Positions 1-8,469 of a stretch of DNA of 24,006 bases are shown in pieces. The translations under genes and the position numbers were made by a program. Every line of letters begins with the position of its first letter. Within the stretch, counting starts at the first letter, position 1. The notes below the pieces were generated by a model that was not told the origin of the DNA, searched no databases, and saw nothing but the letters and a program-made list of their open reading frames with translations. Source of the DNA: JAUVKA01 sp964465145 (GTDB lineage: Bacteria > Bacteroidota > Bacteroidia > Bacteroidales > UBA12481); the NCBI GenBank assembly GCA_964465145.1, contig CAYXJR010000068.1, positions 1 through 24,006 on the forward strand. The letters run 5' to 3'.

Positions 1-1
1 C

Positions 2-1042
2 AATGATACAGATTTATCGGATAAAATTGAACGGCCTTCGATAGTTGTTTCTTCGCTTTGGGATGATAATACGAAAGGAGTTCTAAAGTTGGTCGTTCCT
101 AATTCCAATGACTCTCCACTTTTGAATAAGACACTACACCTTGCTTTACACTTACACGGTCTAAGTCATTCTCATATTTTAAATCATGCTGTTTGGAAGC
201 AGATCATGAGAGATAAAATTGGAAACACCTTTGGTACAGATAAAAATGACTGTGATGATCTTTCATTAACAGAAAATAATTCTGTTTTTACCACCCCCGA
301 AATTAATGTTATTGATTCAATAGCAAAACAAGATGCATTGGTAGATGAAATTGATAATGAAATTATCCATAAAACATGGGAAGTTGTTGTTCTACGTTTA
401 AGCAATTCTATTTCCGATATGCCAAGTTCCGAGTTAAAAATGGCAATTGATGAAAGATGGCGTTCATGGTACGCTGGATTAAACAATGATTTGGTTGAAA
501 TAAAAAAGCTATTCCGAATTATTTTGCATCCCACAGCCGAAGGGGTTGAAATAAATGGAGAGTTACGTATTGGAACAAAGACTGCAAATCTAATTGTAGA
601 TGGAATATTTCTATTATTAGTAGTTTCAGTAGGATTGAGCAATCATCACGATAAGTGGAATAACATCGCAGATAATTATTCTGTGACACCGATTGGTTTA
701 TCATATTGGAGTGGTGTTTCTGGGGGAAAAAGAAAAGTTCGCGAAATAGATAATCAAGATGGAATAGTAGAATTAATTGGCAAAGAATCTTCAGATATAT
801 TGATTTTATCAAAAGTAAGATCTTCAGAAACTGAGATTTACAATATTTCATTAGCAAATACTTCGACACGGGAGAATTCTTTAGCACATCCGCACATACC
901 TAAGTTATTGGTCACAAGTCATGTACTATTCCAAAAAATGATATATGATGGTAAGATTGAACCAATAAGAAAGTACCTTCAAGAAATAATACAACGGAAC
1001 GAAGATTCCAAAAATGCTTCAATTGATAAAGCAAAATCATGA
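2..1042 (+). CDS. Putative Lamassu/ABC-3C effector subunit, C-terminal part (5' end outside window)
   Basis: The reading frame is open from position 2, so the gene enters from outside the window; a TTG at 89 is only an internal codon. About 346 residues are visible. They are mostly alpha/beta with one hydrophobic stretch (DGIFLLLVVSVGLS), which looks more like a buried core helix than a secreted segment. I recognise no catalytic motif. The stop overlaps the next start (ATGA at 1039-1042), so it is translationally coupled to the middle gene and to the SMC-like ATPase beyond. In Lamassu/ABC-3C operons the first gene usually carries a variable N-terminal effector (often a nuclease) joined to a C-terminal coupling domain, and this position and length fit the coupling domain. 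That role is inferred from gene order only; the effector type cannot be told because its domain lies upstream. Confidence 0.6.
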   Translation, partial: NDTDLSDKIERPSIVVSSLWDDNTKGVLKLVVPNSNDSPLLNKTLHLALHLHGLSHSHILNHAVWKQIMRDKIGNTFGTDKNDCDDLSLTENNSVFTTPEINVIDSIAKQDALVDEIDNEIIHKTWEVVVLRLSNSISDMPSSELKMAIDERWRSWYAGLNNDLVEIKKLFRIILHPTAEGVEINGELRIGTKTANLIVDGIFLLLVVSVGLSNHHDKWNNIADNYSVTPIGLSYWSGVSGGKRKVREIDNQDGIVELIGKESSDILILSKVRSSETEIYNISLANTSTRENSLAHPHIPKLLVTSHVLFQKMIYDGKIEPIRKYLQEIIQRNEDSKNASIDKAKS

Positions 1043-1662
1043 GTTACGAAAAATTATTACAAGGCATTAATCTTAGCATAAAGGATCGCTTCAATATAGA
1101 TTCGGGTTCATGCGAAAGCATATTTGCATTATGCCCCCAAGAATTAACTGTAAAGGCAATGTACCGACTTGAACGCATCACAGATCCAAAAAGTAAAACA
1201 AGAAAAACAATATTAGTAGTTGGGATTGAAGATGACAGTCAAACTATTCATGCTTTTCGTTGGGCTGCAATTGCTAAAGAAATACTTATTGATCCGGAAT
1301 CTTCGGATTTATATTTATTTATTTGTTTTAATCAAAGTGTTCCACTTGAAGTTTGTTTGAGGATTGAATCTACAGAGCAATTCTGTAGAAAATATGTTAT
1401 CCATCCTGAAGAGACTATCGAACTTTTTATGGAGAGAACTTTTTTGGCAAAACTAAATTCCGCATCTCAGGGAATACTTAGTGCTGATCCTCTTATAAAA
1501 TCTTTTGTTTCTGTTCAGATAGAACATGATTGGTTCAATACTGATGAACAAAATAAATGGAAAGGGATATTGCTTAGTGGTCTTACTGGTTCTGAGTTAA
1601 TCGAGGAATTATTCAATTTAAACAAGGGCGAAAATGAAACACCTGAAGAAAATAACGATTAG
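1039..1662 (+). CDS. Putative ABC-3C/Lamassu middle component (LmuC-like small subunit)
   Basis: A 207-residue soluble protein with no signal peptide or membrane helix. The start ATG overlaps the upstream stop by 4 nt, and its last 29 nt overlap the start of the ATPase gene, so all three are one operon. Residues ~100-130 read as a strand (DLYLFICFN), a short link, then F115-C116-R117-K118-Y119-V and later ERTFLAKL. This pattern resembles what I recall of ABC-3C middle-component proteins, but that is a recollection and not a search result. The tail (KGENETPEENND) is acidic and probably unstructured. Middle components bridge the SMC-like ATPase and the effector; this function is inferred from gene order, size and the weak motif match. 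It has no recognisable enzymatic residues. Confidence 0.6.
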   Translation: MSYEKLLQGINLSIKDRFNIDSGSCESIFALCPQELTVKAMYRLERITDPKSKTRKTILVVGIEDDSQTIHAFRWAAIAKEILIDPESSDLYLFICFNQSVPLEVCLRIESTEQFCRKYVIHPEETIELFMERTFLAKLNSASQGILSADPLIKSFVSVQIEHDWFNTDEQNKWKGILLSGLTGSELIEELFNLNKGENETPEENND

Positions 1663-4588
1663 TAATGCTAGGCGTTTTGCTAAGGATATTTCAATTGATT
1701 TCGGACATGGAGCTACAATTTTACTCGCCCCAAATGGCACTGGGAAAACAACAGTATTTGAAGCTATTGAATTTGCACTAACTGGAGCAATTCAAAGACT
1801 CAACAGGCCTCCCTTAGCTTTGATAAGAGATAACGAATCGGGTGTAGATGTTCGACTTGATTTTGAAGATGATCTGTTTTGTGAAGTAAATTATAGAAAA
1901 GGAAGCGACCCGATATTAACAGGTCATCATAACGTAATTTTTCCAAACCGAAATATTGAAGAGATTCCTTATTTGGTAAGGCTTACACACCTTTTAGAAC
2001 AGCGTGGATCAAATTGGTTTGTTCAACAACCTGACGCGAAGGAGGCGGGTCAATTATTAGATAAGTTATCCATTGGGAAAGAATTAAACAAAATATTTAA
2101 CTCTAAGGCAAGTGCAATAAGGGCTGCAAATGCTGCATTGGAAAGATCGGGAAATTTTCTTAGAGAGAATGAAGTGAAATTGGAGAGTTTTAACCAGTTA
2201 ATGGTAGAACGCTCAAAAATAAAAACTGATTTTACATTACGTTCTCTTAGCGAATTAAGAGAAGAGATTATTAACATTCATTTATTGTTCTCTGAAACAA
2301 GACCTGAATTAGAGGAAAAAACAAGTACTGTAGTTTCCTTTACTGCGCAGATTGTATCTCAGTTAGCGTCAAGATCGGAAGCTAATTCAGAATATATTAT
2401 TAAGCTGGCAAAAGTTGAAGGATTTATAAAAGAATTTATTTCAAATAAGCAAAAATTACTTGCGAATGAATCCCTGTTAAAGGAGGTTGGGTTGAGTATT
2501 GATGTGGATAATAAGGAACTGGATAAAATTAATGAAGAGTTAAAGAAAAAAACTGGCAAGAATAATGAACTTAAAACTAAGCTTGGTTCATTGATTGGAT
2601 TGCGAGATTGTTTCGCAAGAATCGAAGCGACAACCATGCAGGTTCTATCTGTTCAAAAAGAAATAACAGACATTAATCTTGTAATCCCCGTTGTTAAAGA
2701 AAAATTAGAAGCCGCAAATAAGCAGATTGAGTTTGCTAAAGCAAAAAATGACAAACATAAATTACTTAAGGAGCAAGTAGAAGCCTTATCAAAATTGAAA
2801 GGTGAACTAAAATCAAAAGAGCCACTGATTACAAAATGGACAGACTTAATTTCTAAAATTGAAACCATTTCAAATTCCATTCTTCCAAATCTCAAGGCGA
2901 AAGAAAACGATTTGATAGGTCATGTATCGAAGATGAAAAGTGATGTTGATATACTACAGAAAGAATTTATAAAAAGTCAGGGTTTGTTGAATTCGCTAAA
3001 AGAAGCTTCAGATAGTATTAGCGGTGCTGTGAGCCTCATTGCAAATAATTTACCAAAAGACAAGGGGGAATGTCCAGTTTGCAATGCAAAATATTCTCCT
3101 GAAGAACTTCAAAGTAGAATCACCAAAGCTTTGAGCTATATTGATCCATTACTTAATGATGCTATTGGTAAAAATAAAGTAATAAATGACCAATTGGGTG
3201 CTTCAAAAGTTGTTTATGAAGAACTGCTAGAGAGGTTAAATGCCTTACGTAGTGAACAGGAAGATATTTATAAACAGTTAAGAATATTCGAAGCAACTAT
3301 TAATGAGAATATTATTCCAAAATTTCAGGGAATTAGAGAAATAAAAGAAGCAGCGAATTGGCTTGAAGCAGAAATATCACGTATTGAAAAAAACATTGAA
3401 AATGGACTAAACGAAATGAAACTCTTAGGAGAGATCGTAAAATATGAAGAGTTAGAATCGCTTATTTTACAGAAGCAAAAACTTGAACGCGAAATCGATC
3501 AACTGAGTGAACACCTTCAAAGTAATTTATCAAAACAGTTATCCTTGAATGAAGAATTAGAAAATCTAAAACAGCAATTTAGTTCCAATTCAATTGAGGA
3601 AATTCGAAAAGATATAATGGAGACTGAGGGTATAACCACTCAAAATATAGCCTTATTGGAAAAGGAAAAGCAATCACAATCACTAACTCAAAATCTGATT
3701 CTCGAAAAACTAAAGAAAGTTACTGATGAAAATACAAAAGGCGCGCAAATTAAAAGTAGACAAAATGAAATAATCGCTCAATGGAATGAGGCCGGTTTAC
3801 AAGGAGAGCCTGTTATTGCAACTCTTACCGAGAAGAAGAATTTTTTATCAAAAGAAAAAAATGATCTGAATAAGGGAACGGAATCAATTAAGAAGGTGGA
3901 AGAGGAATTGGCAAAATGGAAAATCGCGGAGGAGTTTGAAAAATATAACAATAAAATTAAATTACTATGTGGTTCATCAAGTGAAGAGGAACATCTTACA
4001 AGTCTATCGACATTAGTCCAAGAAGCCCAAAAAGAAAATTTACAAATTGAAGAGAAAATAAAAACGCTGCGAAATCTGTATTCTAAAATTGGTTCAGAAT
4101 TGGAAACCACACATGGTTATTTAAAAGAAATAAACCCGCGTTGGAATGCCCTACTAAGCAGAGTTGTAGTAAATCCTCGTTTTGCGGAAACGTCACTAAA
4201 CAGTTATAACTATCGTAATAGGCCACAAGCAGAAGTAAATGTAAAAATGCATGGCTCTCCAACAAAAGTAATAGATATTGCAAGCGAAGCCCAGATTACG
4301 GACATTCAATTAACTTTTATGTTGGCAATGGCGAATACTTATGAGTGGACACCATGGAAAGGACTTTTATTAGATGACCCAACGCAACATCATGATTTAG
4401 TTCACGCTGCTTCGGTTTTTGATTTACTGCGAGATTATATCATAAACAATAACTATCAGGTTTTGCTCGGTACACACGACTCTATTCATGCAAATTTCTT
4501 CAAAAGGAAACTTGAAAATGACAATATCCCAGCAAGAATTTGGGATTTGAACTCGGACAACCTAGGAGTGAAGGCAATACTCTTATAA
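1634..4588 (+). CDS. Rad50/SMC-like zinc-hook ATPase of a Lamassu/ABC-3C-type defence operon
   Basis: A 984-residue protein with the split ABC-ATPase layout of Rad50/SbcC/SMC proteins. The N-terminal Walker A is A32-PNGTGKT-39, followed by two long Lys/Glu-rich coiled coils. A zinc-hook motif C480-P-V-C483 lies near the middle. The C-terminal lobe has a degenerate signature region (SEAQITDIQL), Walker B LLLDD with D914-D915, and the switch His in GTHD (H948). Such proteins fold back at the hook, dimerise, and sense or hold DNA. In Lamassu-type systems the SMC subunit detects foreign DNA or its replication intermediates and releases the effector. The ATG at 1634 follows an AAGG-containing purine stretch and overlaps the previous gene, supporting co-translation. 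It differs from the housekeeping sbcC setting because no sbcD/mre11 nuclease is adjacent. The family call is firm; membership of the Lamassu/ABC-3C class is a good inference. Confidence 0.85.
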   Translation: MKHLKKITISNARRFAKDISIDFGHGATILLAPNGTGKTTVFEAIEFALTGAIQRLNRPPLALIRDNESGVDVRLDFEDDLFCEVNYRKGSDPILTGHHNVIFPNRNIEEIPYLVRLTHLLEQRGSNWFVQQPDAKEAGQLLDKLSIGKELNKIFNSKASAIRAANAALERSGNFLRENEVKLESFNQLMVERSKIKTDFTLRSLSELREEIINIHLLFSETRPELEEKTSTVVSFTAQIVSQLASRSEANSEYIIKLAKVEGFIKEFISNKQKLLANESLLKEVGLSIDVDNKELDKINEELKKKTGKNNELKTKLGSLIGLRDCFARIEATTMQVLSVQKEITDINLVIPVVKEKLEAANKQIEFAKAKNDKHKLLKEQVEALSKLKGELKSKEPLITKWTDLISKIETISNSILPNLKAKENDLIGHVSKMKSDVDILQKEFIKSQGLLNSLKEASDSISGAVSLIANNLPKDKGECPVCNAKYSPEELQSRITKALSYIDPLLNDAIGKNKVINDQLGASKVVYEELLERLNALRSEQEDIYKQLRIFEATINENIIPKFQGIREIKEAANWLEAEISRIEKNIENGLNEMKLLGEIVKYEELESLILQKQKLEREIDQLSEHLQSNLSKQLSLNEELENLKQQFSSNSIEEIRKDIMETEGITTQNIALLEKEKQSQSLTQNLILEKLKKVTDENTKGAQIKSRQNEIIAQWNEAGLQGEPVIATLTEKKNFLSKEKNDLNKGTESIKKVEEELAKWKIAEEFEKYNNKIKLLCGSSSEEEHLTSLSTLVQEAQKENLQIEEKIKTLRNLYSKIGSELETTHGYLKEINPRWNALLSRVVVNPRFAETSLNSYNYRNRPQAEVNVKMHGSPTKVIDIASEAQITDIQLTFMLAMANTYEWTPWKGLLLDDPTQHHDLVHAASVFDLLRDYIINNNYQVLLGTHDSIHANFFKRKLENDNIPARIWDLNSDNLGVKAILL

Positions 4589-4891
4589 AGGGTTTAAAAT
4601 TGAAACAAATTTTATAATAGTTGAATCCTACAATAATATGTTGAATGAACGCCAGCCTGTAATAAATAAGGCTTAGTGCGGCGCCAGCCCAGTATGAAGT
4701 TGTGTTGCACTGCCTGCCCCGATAAAATCGGGGAGATCCCATCCAGGCACAGCAGTTGTGGAATCTAAGCTTAAACCCAAAAGCTAATACCACAACCTTT
4801 ATTTGAATCGATTTCTGTAAACACAGATACCAAATTCCCAACCGAAGATCGTATCTTGTAGGGTTAAAATACAAAAAGACATTTTTATTAG
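4589..4891. other. Intergenic gap between the SMC-like operon and hsdR
   Basis: This stretch holds no convincing gene. It contains an extended hairpin (separate entry) and, nearer hsdR, a TATCTTGT at 4852-4859 that loosely resembles the Bacteroidota -7 element but has no well-spaced -33 partner. The promoter of the restriction operon should lie here. A minus-strand frame is open across it but looks non-coding. Confidence 0.5.
4707..4753. repeat. Extended imperfect hairpin (CCCCGAT/ATCGGGG core)
   Basis: The inner stem CCCCGAT (4717-4723) pairs with ATCGGGG (4727-4733) around an AAA loop. Outer arms 4707-4716 and 4744-4753 pair at 8 of 10 positions across an asymmetric internal loop (4734-4743). 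It lacks a following T tract, so it is a poor intrinsic terminator. The core is related to the TCCCGAT...ATCGGGA palindromes in other gaps of the window. Confidence 0.6.
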
Positions 4892-7705
4892 ATGCCAAAC
4901 CTCATCAACCAAAACCCTGAACAGCTTGCCCGCGATAGAATCGACCAGATGCTCGTTGATGCTAAATGGCTTGTGCAATCCAGAGATGAGGTTGATTTAT
5001 CAGCTAATCAGGGTGTTGCTGTTAGGGAATACCCGACGGATGTGGGACCTGCTGATTATGTGTTGTTCGTCGACCGTAAGCCTGTTGGTATCATCGAGGC
5101 GAAGCGTGAGGAGGAAGGGCAGCGCTTAACTGCTGTTGAGGACCAGTCAAAAGGATATGCAAAGGCAAAGCTGAAATACCTGGATAATGACCACCTGCCT
5201 TTTGTGTACGAGAGTACGGGGAAATTTACCCGCTTTACCGATTACCGAGATCCTAAGCCCAGAGGAAGGAATGTGTTCAGTTTTCATCAGCCGGGCACTA
5301 TTGCCGAATGGTTGCGAAAAGGTGAAAGCCTCAGAAGCAGACTTCAGAATATTACAGTGTTAGACCCCACCGGACTCCGCTCTGCCCAGGTTAAGGCGAT
5401 TGAGAACCTGGAAAATTCTTTTAAAAAGAACAGGCCAAGGGCTTTGATCCAAATGGCTACGGGTGCGGGGAAAACCTACACAGCAGCTACTTTCGTTTAC
5501 AGACTGCTCAAACATGCCGATGCCAAACGGGTATTATTTCTGGTGGATACGAAAAACCTGGGGGAACAGGCTGAACAGGAATTCATGACCTACCAGCCCA
5601 ATGATGATAACCGGAAGTTTACGGAATTGTATAATGTTCAGCGCCTGTCGTCCAGCTATATAGCCGCAGATAGTCAGGTGTGTATTTCAACCATTCAGCG
5701 TTTGTATTCCATCTTAAAAGGTGAAGAACTGGACGAAAGTGCTGAATTGGACAGCCCTGAGGACAATACATGGTTAAAGCAGCAAGCGAATAAAAAGAAG
5801 GCTGTTCCTGTAGAATACACCGCCAGGATTCCCATTGAGCTCTTCGACTTCATCGTGATCGACGAATGCCACCGATCTATTTACAACCTGTGGAAACAGG
5901 TATTGGATTATTTCGATGCTTTCCTGATCGGCTTAACTGCCACTCCGGATGCGCGCACCTTTGGATTCTTTAACGAAAACGTTGTGAGCCAGTACACCTA
6001 CGAAGAATCGGTGACAGATGGCGTGAATGTACCCTATGATGTATATTCCATTGAAACGGAGATCTCTCAACAGGGCGATGTGATAAAAGCGGGCTGGTAT
6101 GTCGACAGGCGTGATAAGCTCACCCGCGAAAAACGTTGGCAGCAGGAAGATGAGGATACGCAGTACGACCGAAATGATCTGGATAAGAAAGTGGTTAATG
6201 TTAGTCAGATCAGGAACATCGTAAGAGAATACAAGCGCGCCTTAAAACACGAGATTTTCCCAAACCGTTTGGATGAAAATGGGGAATATGAAGTTCCAAA
6301 GACCCTGGTGTTTGCAAAAACCGACAGTCATGCGGATGATATAATAAAAATCATCCGGGAAGAATTTGATGAAGGAAACGATTTCTGTAAAAAAATTACC
6401 TATAAAGCAGATGAGGATCCGAAATCGGTACTGAACCGCTTTCGGAATTCATACTACCCGCGTATTGCGGTAACAGTAGATATGATTGCCACAGGAACAG
6501 ACGTCAAACCTCTGGAGGTACTGTTGTTTATGCGCGATGTAAAAAGCATCAACTACTTTGAGCAGATGAAAGGCCGGGGAACACGTACTATCAATAAGGA
6601 TTCCCTGCAACTGGTTTCAAGAACAGCCAACAGCAAAACCCACTTTGTAATTGTGGATGCCGTGGGAGCTACCAAATCGAAAAAAACCGATAGCCGGCCT
6701 TTAGAGCGTAAGCCCACGGTAGCCTTGAAAGATTTACTTGGAGCAGTTACCATGGGTGTGGAGGATGAAGATCTGTTTTTATCCTTAGCCAACCGCTTGA
6801 TTCGTCTTGAAAAGCAAATAACCGAAAAAGAAAAGGATAGGTTATTGGAATACTCGGGTGGTAAAAACCTGAAGCAAATTACCAAAGAACTGCTTACTGC
6901 TTTCGATGCCGATGTTATTGATAGCAAAGCACAAACGAAGGTTGCTGTTGTACCCTTACAGGACAGAACACCAGCACAATACGATGAAGCTGTTAAGGAT
7001 GTCCAGCAAGAATTAGTTGCTGAGGCTGCCGGCACCTTTAATGGCAGGCTTAACGATTATCTGGAGAACGTCCGCAGAGAACACGAGCAGATTATTGACC
7101 ATATTAATATTGATGCGGTAACTAAATCGGAATGGGACAGTTTTACCGCGGAAAAAGCCAATGAAACCATTAAGAATTTTTCTGAATACCTGAAACAGCA
7201 TAAAGACGAGATTAAAGCCCTGAGCATTTTCTATAATCAGCCATATATGCGCCGTAACATCACATTTAAAATGATCAAAGAGGTAATGGAAAAGCTGAGA
7301 TTGGAAAAACCCTTACTGGCTCCCGATTATGTATGGAATGCCTATGCTGCTATTGAGGATATAAAAAGCAAACAGCCAACAGATGAATTAACTGCCCTGG
7401 TTTCATTAATCCGCCACGCATGTGGAATCGACAATGAATTAAAAGCCTACGACAAAACCATTGACGAAAATTTCAAGAAATGGATTTTCAAGCAGAATGC
7501 CGGTCAGCATAACCGCTTTACCGCCGAACAGATGGAATGGCTCCGCATGATAAAAGACCACGTCGTTAGCAGCTATCACATAGACCTTGACGATTTAGAT
7601 TACACCCCATTCGATGCCCAGGGCGGCAAAGGTAAAATGCAACAACTGTTTGGTAAGGAGATGAATGACATTATTGAGGAATTGAACGAAGTGTTGGCAG
7701 CATAA
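4892..7705 (+). CDS. hsdR: Type I restriction enzyme, R (translocase/endonuclease) subunit
   Basis: A 937-residue HsdR of the EcoEI-like group. It cuts DNA after ATP-driven translocation when the methylase complex meets an unmethylated target. The N-terminal PD-(D/E)xK nuclease is visible as D55 (GPADYV) and E69-A-K71 (GIIEAK). The superfamily 2 helicase core follows: Walker A M188-ATGAGKT-195, DECH box D324-E-C-H327, motif III GLTATP, and later helicase motifs around TGTDVKPLEVL and QMKGRGTRTI. The last ~300 residues are the helical EcoEI_R-type C-terminal region that docks on HsdM/HsdS. Length and motif order are intact, so the subunit should be active. It opens the operon hsdR-RAYT-hsdS-rhuM-hsdM; only 2 nt separate its stop from the RAYT start. 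Confidence 0.95.
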   Translation: MPNLINQNPEQLARDRIDQMLVDAKWLVQSRDEVDLSANQGVAVREYPTDVGPADYVLFVDRKPVGIIEAKREEEGQRLTAVEDQSKGYAKAKLKYLDNDHLPFVYESTGKFTRFTDYRDPKPRGRNVFSFHQPGTIAEWLRKGESLRSRLQNITVLDPTGLRSAQVKAIENLENSFKKNRPRALIQMATGAGKTYTAATFVYRLLKHADAKRVLFLVDTKNLGEQAEQEFMTYQPNDDNRKFTELYNVQRLSSSYIAADSQVCISTIQRLYSILKGEELDESAELDSPEDNTWLKQQANKKKAVPVEYTARIPIELFDFIVIDECHRSIYNLWKQVLDYFDAFLIGLTATPDARTFGFFNENVVSQYTYEESVTDGVNVPYDVYSIETEISQQGDVIKAGWYVDRRDKLTREKRWQQEDEDTQYDRNDLDKKVVNVSQIRNIVREYKRALKHEIFPNRLDENGEYEVPKTLVFAKTDSHADDIIKIIREEFDEGNDFCKKITYKADEDPKSVLNRFRNSYYPRIAVTVDMIATGTDVKPLEVLLFMRDVKSINYFEQMKGRGTRTINKDSLQLVSRTANSKTHFVIVDAVGATKSKKTDSRPLERKPTVALKDLLGAVTMGVEDEDLFLSLANRLIRLEKQITEKEKDRLLEYSGGKNLKQITKELLTAFDADVIDSKAQTKVAVVPLQDRTPAQYDEAVKDVQQELVAEAAGTFNGRLNDYLENVRREHEQIIDHINIDAVTKSEWDSFTAEKANETIKNFSEYLKQHKDEIKALSIFYNQPYMRRNITFKMIKEVMEKLRLEKPLLAPDYVWNAYAAIEDIKSKQPTDELTALVSLIRHACGIDNELKAYDKTIDENFKKWIFKQNAGQHNRFTAEQMEWLRMIKDHVVSSYHIDLDDLDYTPFDAQGGKGKMQQLFGKEMNDIIEELNEVLAA

Positions 7706-7707
7706 TA

Positions 7708-8469
7708 ATGGTGATGGACAAATTTAAGGGGAAATATAGAATAGAATCAGCACGTTTGCAGGGTTGGGATTATGGTTCGAATGCCGCATATTTCATCACC
7801 ATCTGCACCCAAAACCGGGAACATTATTTTGGTGATATCGTGGACGCGATTGTAGAGACGCGATTAATCGCGTCTCTACAATCGTACCGTCGTACCGAAT
7901 CACCCAAATCCCAAATACAATTATCCGAAATTGGATTAATTGCCCAAAAAAATTGGAACGAAATACCACACCAATTCCCGTACGTTCAATTGGATGCATT
8001 TGTAATAATGCCCAACCATATCCATGGAATCATTATTATTGATAAAAATGGTGACGAACGGGATGGCGAACGCGATGGTGAACGGGATGGTGGATTCGAC
8101 GGTGAACGCGATGATGGACCCGGTTGTAGAGACGCGATTAATCGCGTCTCTACGATCGTACACGCGATTAATCGCGTCTCTACCATCGTGGATACAACGG
8201 GAAACAACCAAACCCCCATTGGTGGTATCACCGGAAACAAAAATCCAATGTTGCACGATAATTTATCACGTATTATCAGATGGTATAAAGGCCGGACGAC
8301 GTATGAATGTCGTAAAATTCACGCCGATTTTGCATGGCAATCACGGTTCCACGATCATATAATTCGCGACGAATCATCCTGCCAACGCATTGAAAATTAC
8401 ATTGTTGACAATCCCCAAAATTGGGATAGCGACAAATTCAACGAGTCAAATAACAATTCAGAAAATTAA
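7708..8469 (+). CDS. REP-associated tyrosine transposase (RAYT, IS200/IS605-like Y1) with palindromes inside its reading frame
   Basis: A 253-residue HUH single-strand transposase of the RAYT branch. Visible features are a typical opening (YRIESARLQGWDYGSNAAYF then ITICTQNR), the HUH motif H104-I-H106 in IMPNHIHG, the WQSRFHDHIIRD block, and the likely nucleophile Y231 in ENYIVDNP. RAYTs nick and move REP-type hairpins. The frame is enlarged by in-frame insertions. A 38-bp palindrome gives VETRLIASLQS in the loop after FGDIV. A second region between the HUH motif and the C-terminal helix holds a 12-bp minisatellite (repeated GERD) and two further palindromes giving RDAINRVSTIV-type peptides. 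All catalytic residues survive, so activity is possible. ATG 7708 is used; GTG 7711 and ATG 7714 are alternatives. It lies 2 nt after hsdR and 5 nt before hsdS, an unusual place for a transposase. Confidence 0.85.
   Translation: MVMDKFKGKYRIESARLQGWDYGSNAAYFITICTQNREHYFGDIVDAIVETRLIASLQSYRRTESPKSQIQLSEIGLIAQKNWNEIPHQFPYVQLDAFVIMPNHIHGIIIIDKNGDERDGERDGERDGGFDGERDDGPGCRDAINRVSTIVHAINRVSTIVDTTGNNQTPIGGITGNKNPMLHDNLSRIIRWYKGRTTYECRKIHADFAWQSRFHDHIIRDESSCQRIENYIVDNPQNWDSDKFNESNNNSEN
7847..7884. repeat. REP-like palindrome copy 1, inside the RAYT gene
   Basis: A perfect 38-bp palindrome centred between 7865 and 7866, with core ACGCGATTAATCGCGT flanked by CTCTAC/GTAGAG arms. It adds 11-12 codons to the RAYT frame with no stop on either strand. 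The same 28-bp unit recurs at 8126-8153. Confidence 0.9.
8053..8112 (+). repeat. 12-bp minisatellite in the RAYT gene
   Basis: About five tandem units of GGTGAACGSGAT type, one of them diverged (8089-8100). They encode a GERD/GERDD-rich hydrophilic linker right after the HUH sheet. The period is a multiple of 3, so changes in copy number keep the frame. Confidence 0.75.
8126..8153. repeat. REP-like palindrome copy 2, inside the RAYT gene
   Basis: A perfect 28-bp palindrome centred between 8139 and 8140, identical in sequence to the middle 28 bp of copy 1. It encodes RDAINRVST, a different frame of the unit than copy 1 uses, and again without a stop. Confidence 0.9.
8162..8183. repeat. REP-like palindrome copy 3 (left arm lost)
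   Basis: The 16-bp core ACGCGATTAATCGCGT (8162-8177) plus the right arm CTCTAC are present, but the left GTAGAG arm is replaced. Its centre lies exactly 30 bp from that of copy 2, so copies 2 and 3 form a tandem pair with a frame-neutral spacing. The 10-bp palindrome TACGATCGTA (8151-8160) joins them. Confidence 0.8.

Noticed and set aside
1634..4588. Housekeeping SbcC/Rad50
   Set aside because: No adjacent sbcD/mre11 nuclease; overlaps two small accessory-type genes in an operon typical of defence systems.
4690..4800. Integron attC site
   Set aside because: The hairpin has no recognisable terminal core sites of the RYYYAAC/GTTRRRY type in the right place, and there is no integrase or cassette array.
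4500..4898. Minus-strand 132-codon frame between the SMC-like gene and hsdR
   Set aside because: Overlaps the end of the ATPase gene and covers a hairpin; Cys/Tyr/Phe-rich sequence without a recognisable domain.
6553..7035. Minus-strand 160-codon frame within hsdR
   Set aside because: Shadow of the hsdR coding frame; Ser/Leu-rich with no domain.
8126..8183. CRISPR array in the repeat-rich RAYT segment
   Set aside because: Repeats are perfect palindromes with very short, unequal spacing, only two or three copies, and inside a coding frame; no cas genes nearby.
7796..8256. Minus-strand open frames over the RAYT gene that also read VETRLIAS-like peptides
   Set aside because: They arise because the palindromes read the same on both strands; no other coding signal, and the plus frame has all transposase motifs.
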